This document shows positions 39,577 through 50,103 of a stretch of DNA of 64,000 nucleotides, one piece after another; the stretch's first letter is position 1; each line of letters begins with the position of its first letter. The notes beneath the pieces were generated by a model that worked only from the letters and a program-made list of their open reading frames with translations, was not told the DNA's origin and searched no databases. The position numbers and the translations under genes are program-made. Location of the stretch: the NCBI RefSeq assembly GCF_013359755.1, contig NZ_JABMCJ010000077.1, positions 62,001 through 126,000 of the forward strand, given 5' to 3'. The stretch comes from Tardiphaga robiniae. GTDB lineage: Bacteria > Pseudomonadota > Alphaproteobacteria > Rhizobiales > Xanthobacteraceae.

Positions 39577-41487
39577 TCACTGCGCCGCCGCCCGATATTC
39601 CGGCACCGCATCCTTTAGCGTCGCCACAGCGACCTCGTGCTGATCCGCCTCAATGGCTTTCTGCAAGATCGCAAGCCAGCTGTTCAACGTCTCCAACGGC
39701 AGTTCGTTCGGGCGGGCAGCGACGATGCCGGCAATACCGATCTCGCTGGTTGGCTCCTGCTCGGCGAACAATATCTCGTTGAGCCGCTCGCCCGGTCGAA
39801 CACCCGTGAATACGATATCGATATCGTAGCCGGGCTGAAGACCGGACAGCCGGATCATGCGGTCGGCGAGATCGACGATCTTCACCGGCTGCCCCATGCT
39901 GAGCACATAGACCGATGCGTCGGCATGCTGCGCATTCATCGCATGGGTTGCAGCGGTGACGACCAGATCGCAGGCCTCGCGGATGGTCATGAAGTAGCGC
40001 ACCATATCGGGGTGCGTCACCGTCACCGGCCCACCGGCTTCGATCTGCGCCTTGAACTTCGGCACGACGGACCCATTCGACGCCAGAACATTACCGAACC
40101 GCACCGAGATTAGCCGCATGGGTGATTTGGCGTCACTGCCGCTGATGGCGTCGCCATCGAGCGCCTGGCAATACATCTCGGCAAAACGCTTGGTGAGGCC
40201 AAGCATCGACACCGGCTCGATTGCCTTGTCGGTCGAGATCATCACCATCGCATCAGCGCCCGATGCGAGCGCCGCATCGGCGACATTCACAGAACCGAAG
40301 ATGTTGGTCTTGACACCCTCGCCCCAGTCACGCTCCAGGATCGGCACATGTTTCAGCGCGGCTGCGTGAAACACCGCATCCGGCTTGAAGGCGATCATCA
40401 GTTGATGAATGCGCTCGCGGTCCCTGACATCGGCGATGCGGCCCTCGATCGCTGCGCTGGTGACTTTGGCCGCCAGCTTTTCCATAGCCGCATGAAGCGC
40501 CGGTTCTGAATTCTCGATAATGAGCAGCCGTGCCGCGCCGAACGTGATGACGCGGTCGCAGATCTCGTAGCCGATCGAGCCGCCACCGCCGGTCACGACG
40601 ATCGCCTTGCCGCGCACGAAATTCTCCAGTCGGGCATAGTCGATCTTGACGCTCGGCCGCAGCAACAGATCCTCGACTGCCACCGGCGCCAATTGCGGCG
40701 TATCGCGGCTTTCCTCGAGCGACGGAATCCGGCTAACCGTCAGCCCAAGCTTGCGCGCACGCATCAATACCGACTCAGGTAACGCCTCTGCTTCAAACGC
40801 CGACGGCGTCATCACGATCCGTTCGATCGGGCGTTGCCGCGTGCTGAAGTCATCAACGACATTACCGAGATCATCGATGCCGCCCAGGACCGGCACACCT
40901 CGGATCGCCTGTCCACGATCGGACATCGCCGGCGATAAGATACCAACCGGCCACATGCGCTTGACGGCACCACTCTCAATACCGCGCAAGAACACCTCGG
41001 CATCGGCCGCACGACCAATCAGCAGTGCCGGTGACGCATCCATCGCGCGCGCCTGATTGCGCGTACGTGTATAACGGAAATAGCGATAGGCCAGTCGCGA
41101 TCCGCTCAGAAAGAAGATCTGGATGAACCAGTAGATAATGATCGTTGTCTTGCCGAGGAAGAACGTGCCGTACACGTTCGGCGCCAGGAAGATGTAGTCG
41201 AGCACCAGAAGCGCGCCCGTCAGCACCGTGGATGCCTTGATGATATTCAGCAAATCGGGCAGCGAAATGAAGCGCCACTTCGTCGTCGTCAAATTGAACA
41301 GGTAACAGACGAAAAAGCTGAAGACGACGAAGTACGGCAGGATCTTCAGGAGCAGCGGCAGCCGATCCCACAGATTTTCGCCATCGAAACGCAGCACGAA
41401 GCTGAGAACGACCGCGGCCGCCGTGACGATGGCGTCATGCGTCGCAATCAGCCAGTTGCGGGCAGAAAACTGTGTGATGCGTGTCAT
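39577..41487 (-). CDS. Membrane NDP-sugar 4,6-dehydratase (WbpM/PglF/CapD-like)
   Basis: 636 residues. Four N-terminal membrane helices (about residues 10-135) precede a first Rossmann-like region and then the SDR domain with [17 protein letters not shown] (about residue 295). The active site has [14 protein letters not shown], the family's S-x-DK form in which a methionine-type arrangement replaces the usual YxxxK. This matches UDP-GlcNAc 4,6-dehydratases such as WbpM, PglF and FlaA1-like proteins. They make the 4-keto-6-deoxy sugars used for QuiNAc, bacillosamine or FucNAc in surface glycans. The gene overlaps the end of hldE by 4 bp on the same strand, forming the run hldD, hldE, this gene. 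Confidence 0.9.
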   Translation of the reverse strand: MTRITQFSARNWLIATHDAIVTAAAVVLSFVLRFDGENLWDRLPLLLKILPYFVVFSFFVCYLFNLTTTKWRFISLPDLLNIIKASTVLTGALLVLDYIFLAPNVYGTFFLGKTTIIIYWFIQIFFLSGSRLAYRYFRYTRTRNQARAMDASPALLIGRAADAEVFLRGIESGAVKRMWPVGILSPAMSDRGQAIRGVPVLGGIDDLGNVVDDFSTRQRPIERIVMTPSAFEAEALPESVLMRARKLGLTVSRIPSLEESRDTPQLAPVAVEDLLLRPSVKIDYARLENFVRGKAIVVTGGGGSIGYEICDRVITFGAARLLIIENSEPALHAAMEKLAAKVTSAAIEGRIADVRDRERIHQLMIAFKPDAVFHAAALKHVPILERDWGEGVKTNIFGSVNVADAALASGADAMVMISTDKAIEPVSMLGLTKRFAEMYCQALDGDAISGSDAKSPMRLISVRFGNVLASNGSVVPKFKAQIEAGGPVTVTHPDMVRYFMTIREACDLVVTAATHAMNAQHADASVYVLSMGQPVKIVDLADRMIRLSGLQPGYDIDIVFTGVRPGERLNEILFAEQEPTSEIGIAGIVAARPNELPLETLNSWLAILQKAIEADQHEVAVATLKDAVPEYRAAAQ

Positions 41488-42953
41488 GACTGTCCGCTGC
41501 GCGCGCGCTCGACCAGCGACGTCGTGCTGTGGCCTTGCAGGATATCGATCAGGATCACCTCTCCGCCGTTGGCGGCGACAACCTCATGGCCGACCACCTG
41601 CTCTCGCGTGTAATCGCCGCCTTTGACCAGCGTCGCCGGCGCGATCTGCGTAATCAGGTTCAGTGGGGTATCCTCTTCGAAAATCACGACCAGATCGACC
41701 GCTTCCAGCGCCGCAAGCACTTCCGCGCGGGCGCGTTCGTCCTGCACCGGGCGCCCTTCGCCCTTCAGACGCTTCACCGACACGTCGCTGTTGAGGCCGA
41801 CGATCAGGCGATCGCAAGTCGCTCGCGCTGCCGTCAGAACCTTTACATGACCGGGATGCAGGATATCGAAACAGCCATTGGTGAAACCGATCCGCAACTG
41901 CTGCTTGCGCCAGTCGGCCAGTTGCGCATTGAGCTCAGTCGATGCCACGATTTTCTCTTCAGCGGCCAGAAATGCATGCGGCAAAATCCGGCGACGCAGT
42001 TCGGACGGTGTGACCACCGCCGTCCCCTTCTTGCTGACAGCGACCGCTGCCGCGGCAGTTGCCGCGCGCAATGCCGCTTCCCAGTCAGCTCCGGCCGCCA
42101 GCGCTACAGCCAGCATCGCCGCCACCGTGTCGCCGGCACCCGAGACGTCGCGCACCTTGACCGGCAGCGCCGGCACATGGATGGGCTCGCCATCGCGTGG
42201 CACCAACGTCATGCCATGCTCGCTCTGGGTCACCAGCATCGCGGCGCAGTCCGCCAGAATCATCGCTTCCTGCGCGGCGGTCGCGATGTTGATGTCGCTG
42301 TCTGCACGGCTGCGCGTTGCCTCGGCGAATTCCTTGCGGTTCGGCGTCAGCAAGGTCGCGCCGCGATAAATCGCAAAATTTGCGCTCTTGGGATCGACGA
42401 TGACGCGCTTGCCGAGCTTCTTCGCTGCGTCGATGACGTTGCGGATCACCCGCGCGGTCAGCACGCCCTTGGCGTAGTCGGACAGCAGTACGATGTCGAC
42501 ACGCGCGAGTTGCGGCAAAATTGTATCGATCAATTGCTTCTCGATGGCGGCGGACGCGGGCGCAGCCAGTTCCCAGTCGGCACGCAGCATATGCGTCGAG
42601 AAATGCTCGGACACAAAGCGCACCTTGCGCGTCGTCGGGCGCGATGAATCCGTGACCAGCAATGCTTCGATCAGAGGCTCCTGCGCGAGCGCATTCTTGA
42701 GCGTTGCACCGGCATCGTCCTCACCGACCAGACCGACAAAGATGCATTTCGCGCCGAGGGCTGCAATATTACGTGCGACATTGCCGGCGCCGCCGATATT
42801 GATCTCGCTGCGCCGAACCGCGATGACCGGCGCAGGCGCTTCCGGCGAAATCCGCGACACCTCGCCATAGACGAATTCGTCGAGCATCAGATCGCCGACG
42901 CAGAGCACTGTCTGGTCGGCAATCGCGTGCGACAGGGCGTCGAAATCAAACAT
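41484..42953 (-). CDS. hldE: Bifunctional heptose-7-phosphate kinase/heptose-1-phosphate adenylyltransferase
   Basis: 489 residues from the ATG at 42953; a GTG immediately upstream is in frame too. The first 320 residues are a PfkB-type sugar kinase with [15 protein letters not shown] and the anion-hole motif [13 protein letters not shown]. The C-terminal 140 residues are a nucleotidyltransferase with [21 protein letters not shown] and [10 protein letters not shown]. HldE phosphorylates D-glycero-beta-D-manno-heptose-7-phosphate and later makes ADP-heptose for the LPS inner core. It lies 22 bp after hldD and overlaps the following dehydratase gene. gmhB and waaF are close by; gmhA is not in the window. 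Confidence 0.95.
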   Translation of the reverse strand: MFDFDALSHAIADQTVLCVGDLMLDEFVYGEVSRISPEAPAPVIAVRRSEINIGGAGNVARNIAALGAKCIFVGLVGEDDAGATLKNALAQEPLIEALLVTDSSRPTTRKVRFVSEHFSTHMLRADWELAAPASAAIEKQLIDTILPQLARVDIVLLSDYAKGVLTARVIRNVIDAAKKLGKRVIVDPKSANFAIYRGATLLTPNRKEFAEATRSRADSDINIATAAQEAMILADCAAMLVTQSEHGMTLVPRDGEPIHVPALPVKVRDVSGAGDTVAAMLAVALAAGADWEAALRAATAAAAVAVSKKGTAVVTPSELRRRILPHAFLAAEEKIVASTELNAQLADWRKQQLRIGFTNGCFDILHPGHVKVLTAARATCDRLIVGLNSDVSVKRLKGEGRPVQDERARAEVLAALEAVDLVVIFEEDTPLNLITQIAPATLVKGGDYTREQVVGHEVVAANGGEVILIDILQGHSTTSLVERARSGQS

Positions 42954-42975
42954 CACACCGGTACCTGTTGTGCCG

Positions 42976-43956
42976 TCAACGGAAGCGATCGGGCTGGTCG
43001 AGGAAGCCCTTCACATAATGCGAGACCGCATCTTCCAATGTTGTAAAACCGCCGTTGTAGCCGGCGCCGCGCAACCGATCGACTTCGCTCTGCGTGAAGT
43101 ACTGATAGCTACCGCGAATCTGCTCGGGCATGTCGATATAGTCGATGTTCGGCCTGGTGCCGAGTGCAGTGTAGGCAGCCAGCATCAGGTCCTTGAAGCT
43201 GCGCGCGGTTCCCGTCCCGACATTGAAGATGCCGCTGACATTGGGTGACGCCAGCAGCCACATCATTACGCGGACGACGTCCTCGACATAGATGAAGTCG
43301 CGGCGCTGATCGCCATCGGCAATACCTTCGCGATGCGACTTGAACAGCTGGATGCCGCGGCCGGCCTTGATATCGTCGAAGCGCCGCGTCAGCACGCTCA
43401 TCATCGAGCCCTTGTGGTACTCGTTCGGCCCGAACACGTTGAAGAACTTCAGACCGGCCCATTGCGGCGGCATCTTTTCGCCCTTGGCGACGCGCTCGGC
43501 CACCGCGAGGTCGAACAGGTGCTTGCTCCAGCCGTAGAGGTTCATCGGCCGCAGTTTTTTGAGTTCGGGAATGGTCTGCTCATCGCGAAAGCCCTGCGCA
43601 CCATCGCCATAGGTCGAAGCGGACGATGCATAAATCAGTGGCGTCGCATTGGCCGTGCACCAGTCCAGCAGGCGCATCGAGAGGCGGAAATTCGTCTCGA
43701 TCACAAGATCACCGTCGGTCGCGGTGGTTTCCGAAATCGCGCCGAGATGAATGACCGCATCGAGCTTGCGGCCCTTCAGCCAGTCCATCAGCTCGGCTGG
43801 CGGCACTACATCTGCAAGTTGCCGCTTGGCAAGATTACGCCATTTTCCATCATGGCCGAGCACGTCGCAGACGGCCACGTCCGCGCGGCCGGCGTCATTC
43901 AACGCGGCCACGACATTCGATCCGATAAAACCGGCTCCCCCGGTCACAAGCAGCAT
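42976..43956 (-). CDS. hldD: ADP-glyceromanno-heptose 6-epimerase
   Basis: 326 residues from the ATG at 43956, where the Rossmann motif begins at once ([19 protein letters not shown]) and CGGGGA lies upstream; the open frame extends 37 codons further but without family resemblance. The catalytic YxxxK is in [11 protein letters not shown], and [24 protein letters not shown] and [11 protein letters not shown] are typical of HldD. It converts ADP-D,D-heptose to ADP-L,D-heptose for the LPS core. It starts the hldD, hldE, dehydratase operon and is divergent from waaF, with about 190 bp holding both promoters. Confidence 0.95.
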   Translation of the reverse strand: MLLVTGGAGFIGSNVVAALNDAGRADVAVCDVLGHDGKWRNLAKRQLADVVPPAELMDWLKGRKLDAVIHLGAISETTATDGDLVIETNFRLSMRLLDWCTANATPLIYASSASTYGDGAQGFRDEQTIPELKKLRPMNLYGWSKHLFDLAVAERVAKGEKMPPQWAGLKFFNVFGPNEYHKGSMMSVLTRRFDDIKAGRGIQLFKSHREGIADGDQRRDFIYVEDVVRVMMWLLASPNVSGIFNVGTGTARSFKDLMLAAYTALGTRPNIDYIDMPEQIRGSYQYFTQSEVDRLRGAGYNGGFTTLEDAVSHYVKGFLDQPDRFR

Positions 43957-44148
43957 GAAGTCCCCGATCTCATGATTGACCCACCTTTGCCTCAACCCTG
44001 CCCCACAGGCAACTTGGGCAACGGGATGTTCGTCGCCGCCATGGGGACATGGTTGGAAACATCCCAAATGGCTTTACCTGTCCGAATGGAGCGGGTACCG
44101 ACGTGAGCCGGATATAGCCCGCGGCAGAACAGCGAAGTCCTTGAAAGA

Positions 44149-45222
44149 ATGAACGTAAATTCCCCATACCAGGGCGTGATGGTCGATCCGGACGATACCC
44201 GGCCGATCCTGATCGTGCCCTATATGTGGATCGGTGATTTCGTCCGGGGTCATACAGTCGTCCGGGTCCTGAAGGAGCGCTGGCCGAACCGGCCGGTGGA
44301 TTTGCTGGTGACCAGACTGGTCGCCCCGCTGGTCGACTACATGCCGGGCGTGCGCGCAGGCATCGTCTGGGACCTGCCTCGCAGCCAGCTCGCGCTCGCC
44401 AAGCAATGGGAACTGGCGGCCACCCTGCGCGCCCGGAACTATGGCACCGCGCTGGTGATGCCGCGGACCTGGAAATCGGCTCTGGCACCCGCTCTGGCGG
44501 GCATCCCGGAGCGCATCGGCTTTGTCGGCGAGGCGCGCTTCGGCCTGATCAATCAGTGGCGCTGGGGCGAAAAGAAACTGCCGCGCATGATCGACAAGAA
44601 ATGCGCGCTGGCGCTGCCGGACGGCACGCCACTGCCGCCGGAATGGCCGGTGCCCCAGTTCCGCGTGCCCGCCGACGAGATCGCGCGCTGGCGGCAGACC
44701 AATGGACTGGGAACCGGTCCGGCGGTCGCGCTCGGTCCCGGCTCGGTCGGTTCCTCCAAGCGCTGGACCTATTATGCCGAGGCCGCAAAACTGCTGGTCG
44801 AGCGCGGGCTGGACGTCTGGGTCATCGGCGGCCCGGGCGAGAAGGACCTCGCCAACGAAATCATTGCCGCCGCCGGTCCCCGCGCTCGCGACCTCACCAC
44901 GGGCGACCTGCGCAATGGCGTGATCGGCATGGCCGCCGCCAATGTCGCCGTGGCCAATGATTCCGGCCTGATGCATATTGCGGCCGCCGTGGGCACGCCG
45001 ACCGTCGGCATTTTCGGACCGACCAGCCCGCAGCTTTGGGGACCGCTCAATCCGCTGGCGGCCACCGTGCAGACCAAGACCATCGTTCCCTGCCAGCCGT
45101 GTCACAGACCGGTCTGCACCATGAACAACCATGCCTGCATGCGGGACATTCCGGCCGACGATGTCGCCGAGATTATCCAGAGCGTGATGGCCGAGGCGTC
45201 CAACAGAAGCGCGCAGATATGA
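44149..45222 (+). CDS. waaF: ADP-heptose:LPS heptosyltransferase (WaaF type)
   Basis: 357 residues of the glycosyltransferase family 9 fold. The N-terminal half has ILIVPYMWIGDFVRGHTVVR, and ARNYGTALVMPRTWKSAL is close to the WaaF signature. The donor-binding C-terminal half has VALGPGSVGSSKRW, VANDSGLMHIAAAVGTPTVGIFG and a cysteine-rich tail (PCQPCHRPVCTMNNHACM) also seen in WaaF. It adds the second L,D-heptose to the LPS inner core on the cytoplasmic side of the inner membrane. Its stop overlaps the gmhB start as ATGA, so the two are translationally coupled. The hld genes lie divergently beside it. Confidence 0.93.
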   Translation: MNVNSPYQGVMVDPDDTRPILIVPYMWIGDFVRGHTVVRVLKERWPNRPVDLLVTRLVAPLVDYMPGVRAGIVWDLPRSQLALAKQWELAATLRARNYGTALVMPRTWKSALAPALAGIPERIGFVGEARFGLINQWRWGEKKLPRMIDKKCALALPDGTPLPPEWPVPQFRVPADEIARWRQTNGLGTGPAVALGPGSVGSSKRWTYYAEAAKLLVERGLDVWVIGGPGEKDLANEIIAAAGPRARDLTTGDLRNGVIGMAAANVAVANDSGLMHIAAAVGTPTVGIFGPTSPQLWGPLNPLAATVQTKTIVPCQPCHRPVCTMNNHACMRDIPADDVAEIIQSVMAEASNRSAQI

Positions 45223-45749
45223 CGACCACGCAAGCAAAGCCCGCAGCGTTTCTCGATCGCGACGGCGTCATCAATTACGACGACGGCTATATGGGCACAT
45301 CCGATCGCATCCGCTGGATGCCGAACGCGGCCAAGGCTATTCGCCGGCTCAACGATGCCGGCTATTTCGTCTTCCTGTTTTCCAACCAGTCCGGCGTCGC
45401 ACGCGGTTATTTCACCGAAGACGAACTCAATACGCTGTTTAAGTGGATGCGCTCCGAACTCGCGGCACAAGGCGCCCGCATCGATGACGTCCGCTATTGC
45501 CCGCATCATCCGGCTGGATCAGTTGCTGGCTATCTGGAAGATCATCACTGGCGCAAGCCGAGCCCGGGCATGATCCTCGACCTGATGCAGCACTGGCCTG
45601 TGCAACGCAAAGGTAGTTTTGCCATCGGCGACCGCGATTCGGATATCGAAGCGGCCAAGGCTGCGCACCTGCCCGGCTTCCTGTTTGCAGGCGGCGACTT
45701 GGACGCGTTCGTTGCGGATATCCTGCAGGGTCAGAGCAGCCTGCGATAA
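45219..45749 (+). CDS. gmhB: D-glycero-beta-D-manno-heptose 1,7-bisphosphate 7-phosphatase (GmhB-like, HAD family)
   Basis: 176 residues. The start is set by the ATGA overlap with waaF. HAD motif I is FLDRDGVINYDDGY, motif II is the FSNQSGVARGYF region, and motifs III/IV are RKPSPGM and IGDRDSDIEAA. It removes the 7-phosphate of heptose bisphosphate in ADP-heptose synthesis. The zinc loop is only half conserved: YCPHHP is present, but the second CxC pair of the E. coli enzyme is replaced by HHW in DHHWRKPSPG. Its last 19 bp overlap the end of the convergent glycosyltransferase gene. With hldE, hldD and waaF it covers nearly the whole heptose branch. Confidence 0.88.
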   Translation: MTTTQAKPAAFLDRDGVINYDDGYMGTSDRIRWMPNAAKAIRRLNDAGYFVFLFSNQSGVARGYFTEDELNTLFKWMRSELAAQGARIDDVRYCPHHPAGSVAGYLEDHHWRKPSPGMILDLMQHWPVQRKGSFAIGDRDSDIEAAKAAHLPGFLFAGGDLDAFVADILQGQSSLR

Positions 45750-46789
45750 ACTTCCGCGATTCCGCGCGCTTCTGCATCGAGGCTGAATTTGTCGAGCACA
45801 CGCTGGCGCGCACGTTCACCCATGGCTGCAGCGGCATCGGGATCGCGCATCAGCGGCTCCAATGCTAGCGTGAGTGCCACTGCATCGCCGGTTGGCACGA
45901 GCTTGCCGGTCACGCCCTCCTCGACCACGATCTCCGCGGCGCCCGCACGCGTTGCGACCAGCGCGGCCCCCGCCGACATCGCCTCGATCAGCGTCAGACC
46001 GAAGCCTTCATTGCGCGAAGTGAAAGCGTAGATCGTCAGGCGTTGATACCATCGCTCGACCTCTTCGATCGGCAACTCGCCGGTGATAACGATGCGCGAC
46101 TGCAGACCGGCATCGGCGATCTTCTTCTTGAGGTCATTGGCAAAGCCGATCTGGTCCGGCGTGATTGCGCCGACGATGACGGCGATGAAATCGGGATAGC
46201 GCGGCAACAACTCGCACATCGCCTCGACAAACAGATCGGTGCCCTTCTGCGCGCGCACGCGGCCGAAGCAGCCGATTGCATAGCGCCCCGGTAGCTTCGC
46301 CTCGGCAAACGCCGCTCGGCGATCGATGGGCGGCGCGTAGCGGTCGGTATCCACACCATGCGTCACCACCGTCGCAGACCGTTTCAGATATGACGCGGAA
46401 ATGTCGCTGGTCGCGATGATGGCATCCATCCGGCTGATCAGCCAGCGTGTGATCCAGGTATGACGGCGCTGCGCTGCCGAGGTGAAGAGCAGTTTCATCG
46501 GCCACCCGAGCGCCTTGAGCAGAACGCCGGCAATCATCTCGTTGTTGCGCCGCGCGTGCCAAATCACAGGCTTGCGGCGCAGCCACAATTTCACGAGATC
46601 GCCGATATCCATGCGCGCAATGCCGGCGGGCGCGTCGGATCCAAGCCAAGCCGCGTCGAACATGTCTGCGAGTTTCGGCGCCACCATGCGGTTGGTCGCC
46701 GTCACACCGGAGTAGCGCCAGTGCAGATTCGTGACGATCAGCTGCAGTTTATCGGCCGTTTTGCCCGCAATCGGCACAGGTGACTCCAT
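45731..46789 (-). CDS. GT4-family glycosyltransferase, probably LPS core
   Basis: 352 residues from the ATG at 46789, preceded by AGGAAA; a GTG at 46852 with a good ribosome site gives a longer 373-residue form, so the start is uncertain. The sequence has LQLIVTNLHWRYSGVTATNR near the N-terminus, and the GT-B C-terminal half has IGCFGRVRAQKGTDLFVEA and the retaining-enzyme motif SRNEGFGLTLIEAMSAG. Such GT4 enzymes transfer mannose, glucose or similar sugars to LPS core or exopolysaccharide. The LPS-core reading is inferred from its place between gmhB and galE. The sugar is not known. It overlaps gmhB tail to tail by 19 bp. Confidence 0.85.
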   Translation of the reverse strand: MESPVPIAGKTADKLQLIVTNLHWRYSGVTATNRMVAPKLADMFDAAWLGSDAPAGIARMDIGDLVKLWLRRKPVIWHARRNNEMIAGVLLKALGWPMKLLFTSAAQRRHTWITRWLISRMDAIIATSDISASYLKRSATVVTHGVDTDRYAPPIDRRAAFAEAKLPGRYAIGCFGRVRAQKGTDLFVEAMCELLPRYPDFIAVIVGAITPDQIGFANDLKKKIADAGLQSRIVITGELPIEEVERWYQRLTIYAFTSRNEGFGLTLIEAMSAGAALVATRAGAAEIVVEEGVTGKLVPTGDAVALTLALEPLMRDPDAAAAMGERARQRVLDKFSLDAEARGIAEVYRRLL

Positions 46790-46904
46790 TTCGCCCGATT
46801 TCCTATACGCAACATTAAGCATAGTGGCCAGTTGCCGGCCGTCGAAACCCACTCTTCATCCCGGGCGCGATAGCGTTCCCAAAACGGGAGAGTGAGTAAA
46901 TCCA

Positions 46905-47918
46905 ATGACCGTCCTTGTCACCGGCGGCGCCGGTTATATCGGAAGTCACATGGTCCATGCGCTGGTGGAAGCCGGCGAGAGCGTGGTCGTGATCGACAAT
47001 TTGTCGACGGGCTTCTCAACATATCTCCCCGAGGGCGTTCCGCTGTTTATCGGCGATGTCGCTGATGAGAACCTTGTCGAGGGCGTCATTGCTGCCCATG
47101 GCATCGACGCCATCATCCATTTTGCGGGCTCTGTCGTCGTGCCGGAATCGATGCGCGACCCGCTTGCCTACTATCGCAACAACACGATGACGACACGCAA
47201 CCTGCTCAGCGCGGCAGTGAAATGCGGCGTCAAAAAATTTATCTTCTCATCGACCGCTGCCGTCTACGGCAATCCCGATTTTACGCCCGTGGCAGAAGAT
47301 GCCCCCACACGACCGCTGTCGCCTTACGGATCATCGAAGCTGATGACCGAGATCATGCTGCACGACATCGCACCGGCCTATGGCATGGAGTTTGTCGCGT
47401 TGCGTTACTTCAACGTCGCCGGCGCCGATCCGCAGGGCCGCACAGGCCTCGCCACCATGGGCGCGACGCATCTGCTCAAGATCGCCGTCGAGGCCGCCAC
47501 TGGTCAGCGCAGCAAGATCGACGTATTCGGCACCGATTACCCGACGCCCGACGGTAGCTGCATCCGCGACTTCATTCATGTGAGCGACCTCGTTCAGGCC
47601 CACCGCGCCGCATTGAGCTACCTGCGCGAAGGCGGCGCATCCACGACCCTCAATTGCGGCTATGGCCGCGGCTATTCGGTGCTGGAAACCATCGAAGCCG
47701 TGCGCCGTGCATCGGGCCGAAATTTCGCGGTTCAGTACGCCCCGCGCCGCGACGGCGACATCATGACCATGATCGCCGATACCACCCGAATCCGCGCGAC
47801 GCTCGACTGGACGCCCCAATACGACGATCTCGAAACCATCGCCCGCCACGCGCTGGCCTGGGAAGAGAAGCTCGCCCGCGAGCGCCATGGCATCGAATTG
47901 ATGGCGAAATCGGCCTGA
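46905..47918 (+). CDS. galE: UDP-glucose 4-epimerase
   Basis: 337 residues. The NAD motif is TGGAGYIGSHMVHAL and the catalytic pair lies in SPYGSSKLMTE; STAAVYGNP, ALRYFNVAGADP and DGSCIRDFIHVSDL are all GalE hallmarks. It interconverts UDP-glucose and UDP-galactose for LPS and exopolysaccharide. GGGAGAG lies about 12 bp before the ATG. It is divergent from the GT4 gene and convergent with the AraC-family regulator, whose stop is 9 bp away. Confidence 0.94.
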   Translation: MTVLVTGGAGYIGSHMVHALVEAGESVVVIDNLSTGFSTYLPEGVPLFIGDVADENLVEGVIAAHGIDAIIHFAGSVVVPESMRDPLAYYRNNTMTTRNLLSAAVKCGVKKFIFSSTAAVYGNPDFTPVAEDAPTRPLSPYGSSKLMTEIMLHDIAPAYGMEFVALRYFNVAGADPQGRTGLATMGATHLLKIAVEAATGQRSKIDVFGTDYPTPDGSCIRDFIHVSDLVQAHRAALSYLREGGASTTLNCGYGRGYSVLETIEAVRRASGRNFAVQYAPRRDGDIMTMIADTTRIRATLDWTPQYDDLETIARHALAWEEKLARERHGIELMAKSA

Positions 47919-47927
47919 GTAGTTTGA

Positions 47928-48893
47928 TCAGCGCCGGCACTGCGTCGGCGTCTCGCCGAAACGCCGACGAAATCGCTGATTGAAGTATGAGATCTCGTTG
48001 AAGCCACTGGCTAGCGCGATTTCACTGATCTTCAGCCGATCACCCTGCTCGCTCGTCAGCAAACGCATTGCATGTTGCAGACGGCGCTCCAGAAGGCGTT
48101 CGGTGAAACTCGATCCGGTATCTTGCAGAAGGTCCTGGAGATAGCGCGGCGACACATCCAGCCGGCGCGCGACCTGCCCCACCGAGAAACCCGGCTCCGC
48201 GAAATGGCGATCGATCTCGGCGATGATTTCCTGCGTTCGCGACGCGCGCAGACCGCGCATCGACGCAAGTTGTGCAGCGTCGCCGCGGGCACCTAGCGCG
48301 AGCGCCGTCAGATCCAGCAATGTCGTGCTGATATGGCTGTCGAGCTCCGCATCATGCGGATCGCGCAGCAGATCGACCGAGATGTCGATGTAGCGTCGCA
48401 GATGAGCCACGGCTGCGCGCCGTTCGTCGAGCGGCTGGATCAGGAGATCGTCGACATTTCCAATGAGAGGCAACAGGCGCTCCCTACTGACGGTCAGCGT
48501 CGTCGACGAGAAATCCGCATCCGATCGCAAATCTGCCGGACGTCCGTTCGTGCCGAGAAAAGCGCAGTCTGACGACAAGGCCGTTTCGCGCCCCACCTGA
48601 TCGACGACCAGCGTCCCCTCGCCTCGATGAAACATCAAACAGAAATCATCGTCCGGCCCGCGCGAGATTGCCGTTCTGGATCGTCGGATTCGACTGAACG
48701 TGCCGCCGAACCGGGTGACCCGCACATTCGAATAATCTGCCCAGTGCACGAAAGCCGAGAATGGCTGATCTTCAGCACGTGTGATGTCCACGCAGCAGGT
48801 GAGCGCTTCCATGTTTTCGCACCACAGTGCGAATTTTTGGTGATCCAGCAATTCCGGATCAAATCCATCTGAGACGAAACTGGCCTGATGCAT
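47928..48893 (-). CDS. AraC-family transcriptional regulator
   Basis: 321 residues with a C-terminal pair of helix-turn-helix motifs (about residues 220-318): SVGQVARRLDVSPRYLQDLL and LKISEIALASGFNEISYFN followed by RRFGETPTQCRR. The N-terminal part resembles the AraC-binding-like domain of OxyR-independent AraC activators (cupin-like sequence such as FCLMFHRGEGTLVVDQVG). The inducer and target are unknown. It is divergent from the outer-membrane protein gene at 49236, across 342 bp, and that gene is a natural candidate target, but nothing in the sequence proves it. Confidence 0.9.
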   Translation of the reverse strand: MHQASFVSDGFDPELLDHQKFALWCENMEALTCCVDITRAEDQPFSAFVHWADYSNVRVTRFGGTFSRIRRSRTAISRGPDDDFCLMFHRGEGTLVVDQVGRETALSSDCAFLGTNGRPADLRSDADFSSTTLTVSRERLLPLIGNVDDLLIQPLDERRAAVAHLRRYIDISVDLLRDPHDAELDSHISTTLLDLTALALGARGDAAQLASMRGLRASRTQEIIAEIDRHFAEPGFSVGQVARRLDVSPRYLQDLLQDTGSSFTERLLERRLQHAMRLLTSEQGDRLKISEIALASGFNEISYFNQRFRRRFGETPTQCRR

Positions 48894-49235
48894 ACGTCCA
48901 ACTCATTTCCGACGAATAGTGTAGCAACACAGAACAAACTCATCACGAAAAATCTCGGCAGTGCGACGTTCTGTAACCGTGGTTGTATAGTGCGCATATG
49001 TGCTGTTGCGACAACGCCACATCGACGCGAAGTTTAGTGGCAGTGCGCGAGAGCTAAAATCTGCTACGCGCATGAACAAGACCTCTCCGCCAGCCCTGTC
49101 ATTGTGCACGTGGAAGCCGCGAGTCCCGGCATCATTCGCAGATGCCTTGGCTCGACGACACTTCACATGCGATCGCCGATGACGGCGATGCATCGGAAAT
49201 CACTTGCCGAGAGCAAGAAACTGAGGGGCCTGATC
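48894..49235. other. 342-bp divergent intergenic region
   Basis: Lies between the start of the AraC regulator (minus) and the outer-membrane protein (plus). It must hold both promoters. I saw no strong sigma-70 boxes, inverted repeats or small genes in it. The open frames that cross it have no ribosome binding site. Confidence 0.5.
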
Positions 49236-50045
49236 ATGAAGAGAGTATTCGCTGGCGCAGCACTGCTTGTCGGTGCAGCCGTTCCTGCCATTGCGGCCGA
49301 CATGCCCTATCCGGTGAAGGCGCCAGTCGCGCCGGTCCAGGTGTTCTCCTGGACCGGCTTCTATGTCGGCGCCAATGTCGGTTTCGGCGGCGACAAGTTC
49401 GACTATCCGTTTCAGGCTACACAGCGGCAGCTGCAGGCCGAGGCAGCCGCGCTCGTTGCCAGCACCAACGGCAATTTCAGCCTGACCTCGAGCGGTTTCT
49501 TCGGCGGTGGACAGGCTGGCTACAACTATCAATACAACGGCGGCTTCGTCGTCGGCATCGAGACCGACTTCCAGTGGTCCGGCATCAAGGGCCGCTTCGA
49601 GGGCAATCAGACGCTGAACAATAACGGCGTGACCACGTCCGCGGCATTCGGCACCGGCTCCGAAGTCGAATGGTTCGGCACGATTCGCGGACGGCTCGGC
49701 TATGCATGGGACCGCGTCTTCCTGTACGGCACCGGCGGCGGCGCCTATGGCCGGGTCAACACCAACGGGAACTTTACTCTGACCGGCCCGAATGGTGTGC
49801 TCGGCCAGGTTGCGGCGGTGTCGGCCGGCCAGACACAGTGGGGCTGGACCGCGGGCGCGGGCCTCGAATACGCATTCACCCCGCAGTGGTCATTCAAGAC
49901 CGAATATCTCTATGTGGATCTTGGCCGGAGCACGCTGTTCTCCACTGCCGTCAACGACATCGCCAATGGCTTCTCATCCAACTCCAGCATCGCGGTCGAT
50001 ACCAGGTTCCACACCATGAAAGCGGGCGTGAATTACCGGTTCTGA
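49236..50045 (+). CDS. Omp25/RopB-like outer-membrane beta-barrel protein
   Basis: 269 residues from the ATG at 49236, which has GAGGGG upstream and opens the signal peptide MKRVFAGAALLVGAAVPAIA followed by ADMPYPVKAP. The mature protein has alternating strands, FSWTGFYVGANVGFGGDKF near its start, many Gly/Asn turns, and the C-terminal GVNYRF with final phenylalanine used by the BAM complex. This is the small eight-strand barrel family common in Rhizobiales, abundant in the outer membrane and often host- or stress-related. A hairpin with a 14-bp stem follows the stop. It is monocistronic. Confidence 0.9.
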   Translation: MKRVFAGAALLVGAAVPAIAADMPYPVKAPVAPVQVFSWTGFYVGANVGFGGDKFDYPFQATQRQLQAEAAALVASTNGNFSLTSSGFFGGGQAGYNYQYNGGFVVGIETDFQWSGIKGRFEGNQTLNNNGVTTSAAFGTGSEVEWFGTIRGRLGYAWDRVFLYGTGGGAYGRVNTNGNFTLTGPNGVLGQVAAVSAGQTQWGWTAGAGLEYAFTPQWSFKTEYLYVDLGRSTLFSTAVNDIANGFSSNSSIAVDTRFHTMKAGVNYRF

Positions 50046-50066
50046 TCGGGTTACATCCTGCCAACC

Positions 50067-50103
50067 GGAAGCATGGCGCGTACCTGTCGCGTGCCGTGCT
50101 TCC
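50067..50103 (+). terminator. Long hairpin after the outer-membrane protein gene
   Basis: A 14-bp stem (50067-50080 with 50090-50103, two G-T pairs) with a 9-nt loop begins 22 bp past the stop. It lacks a T run. It may be a 3' stability element or a weak terminator of this probably abundant transcript. Confidence 0.5.
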
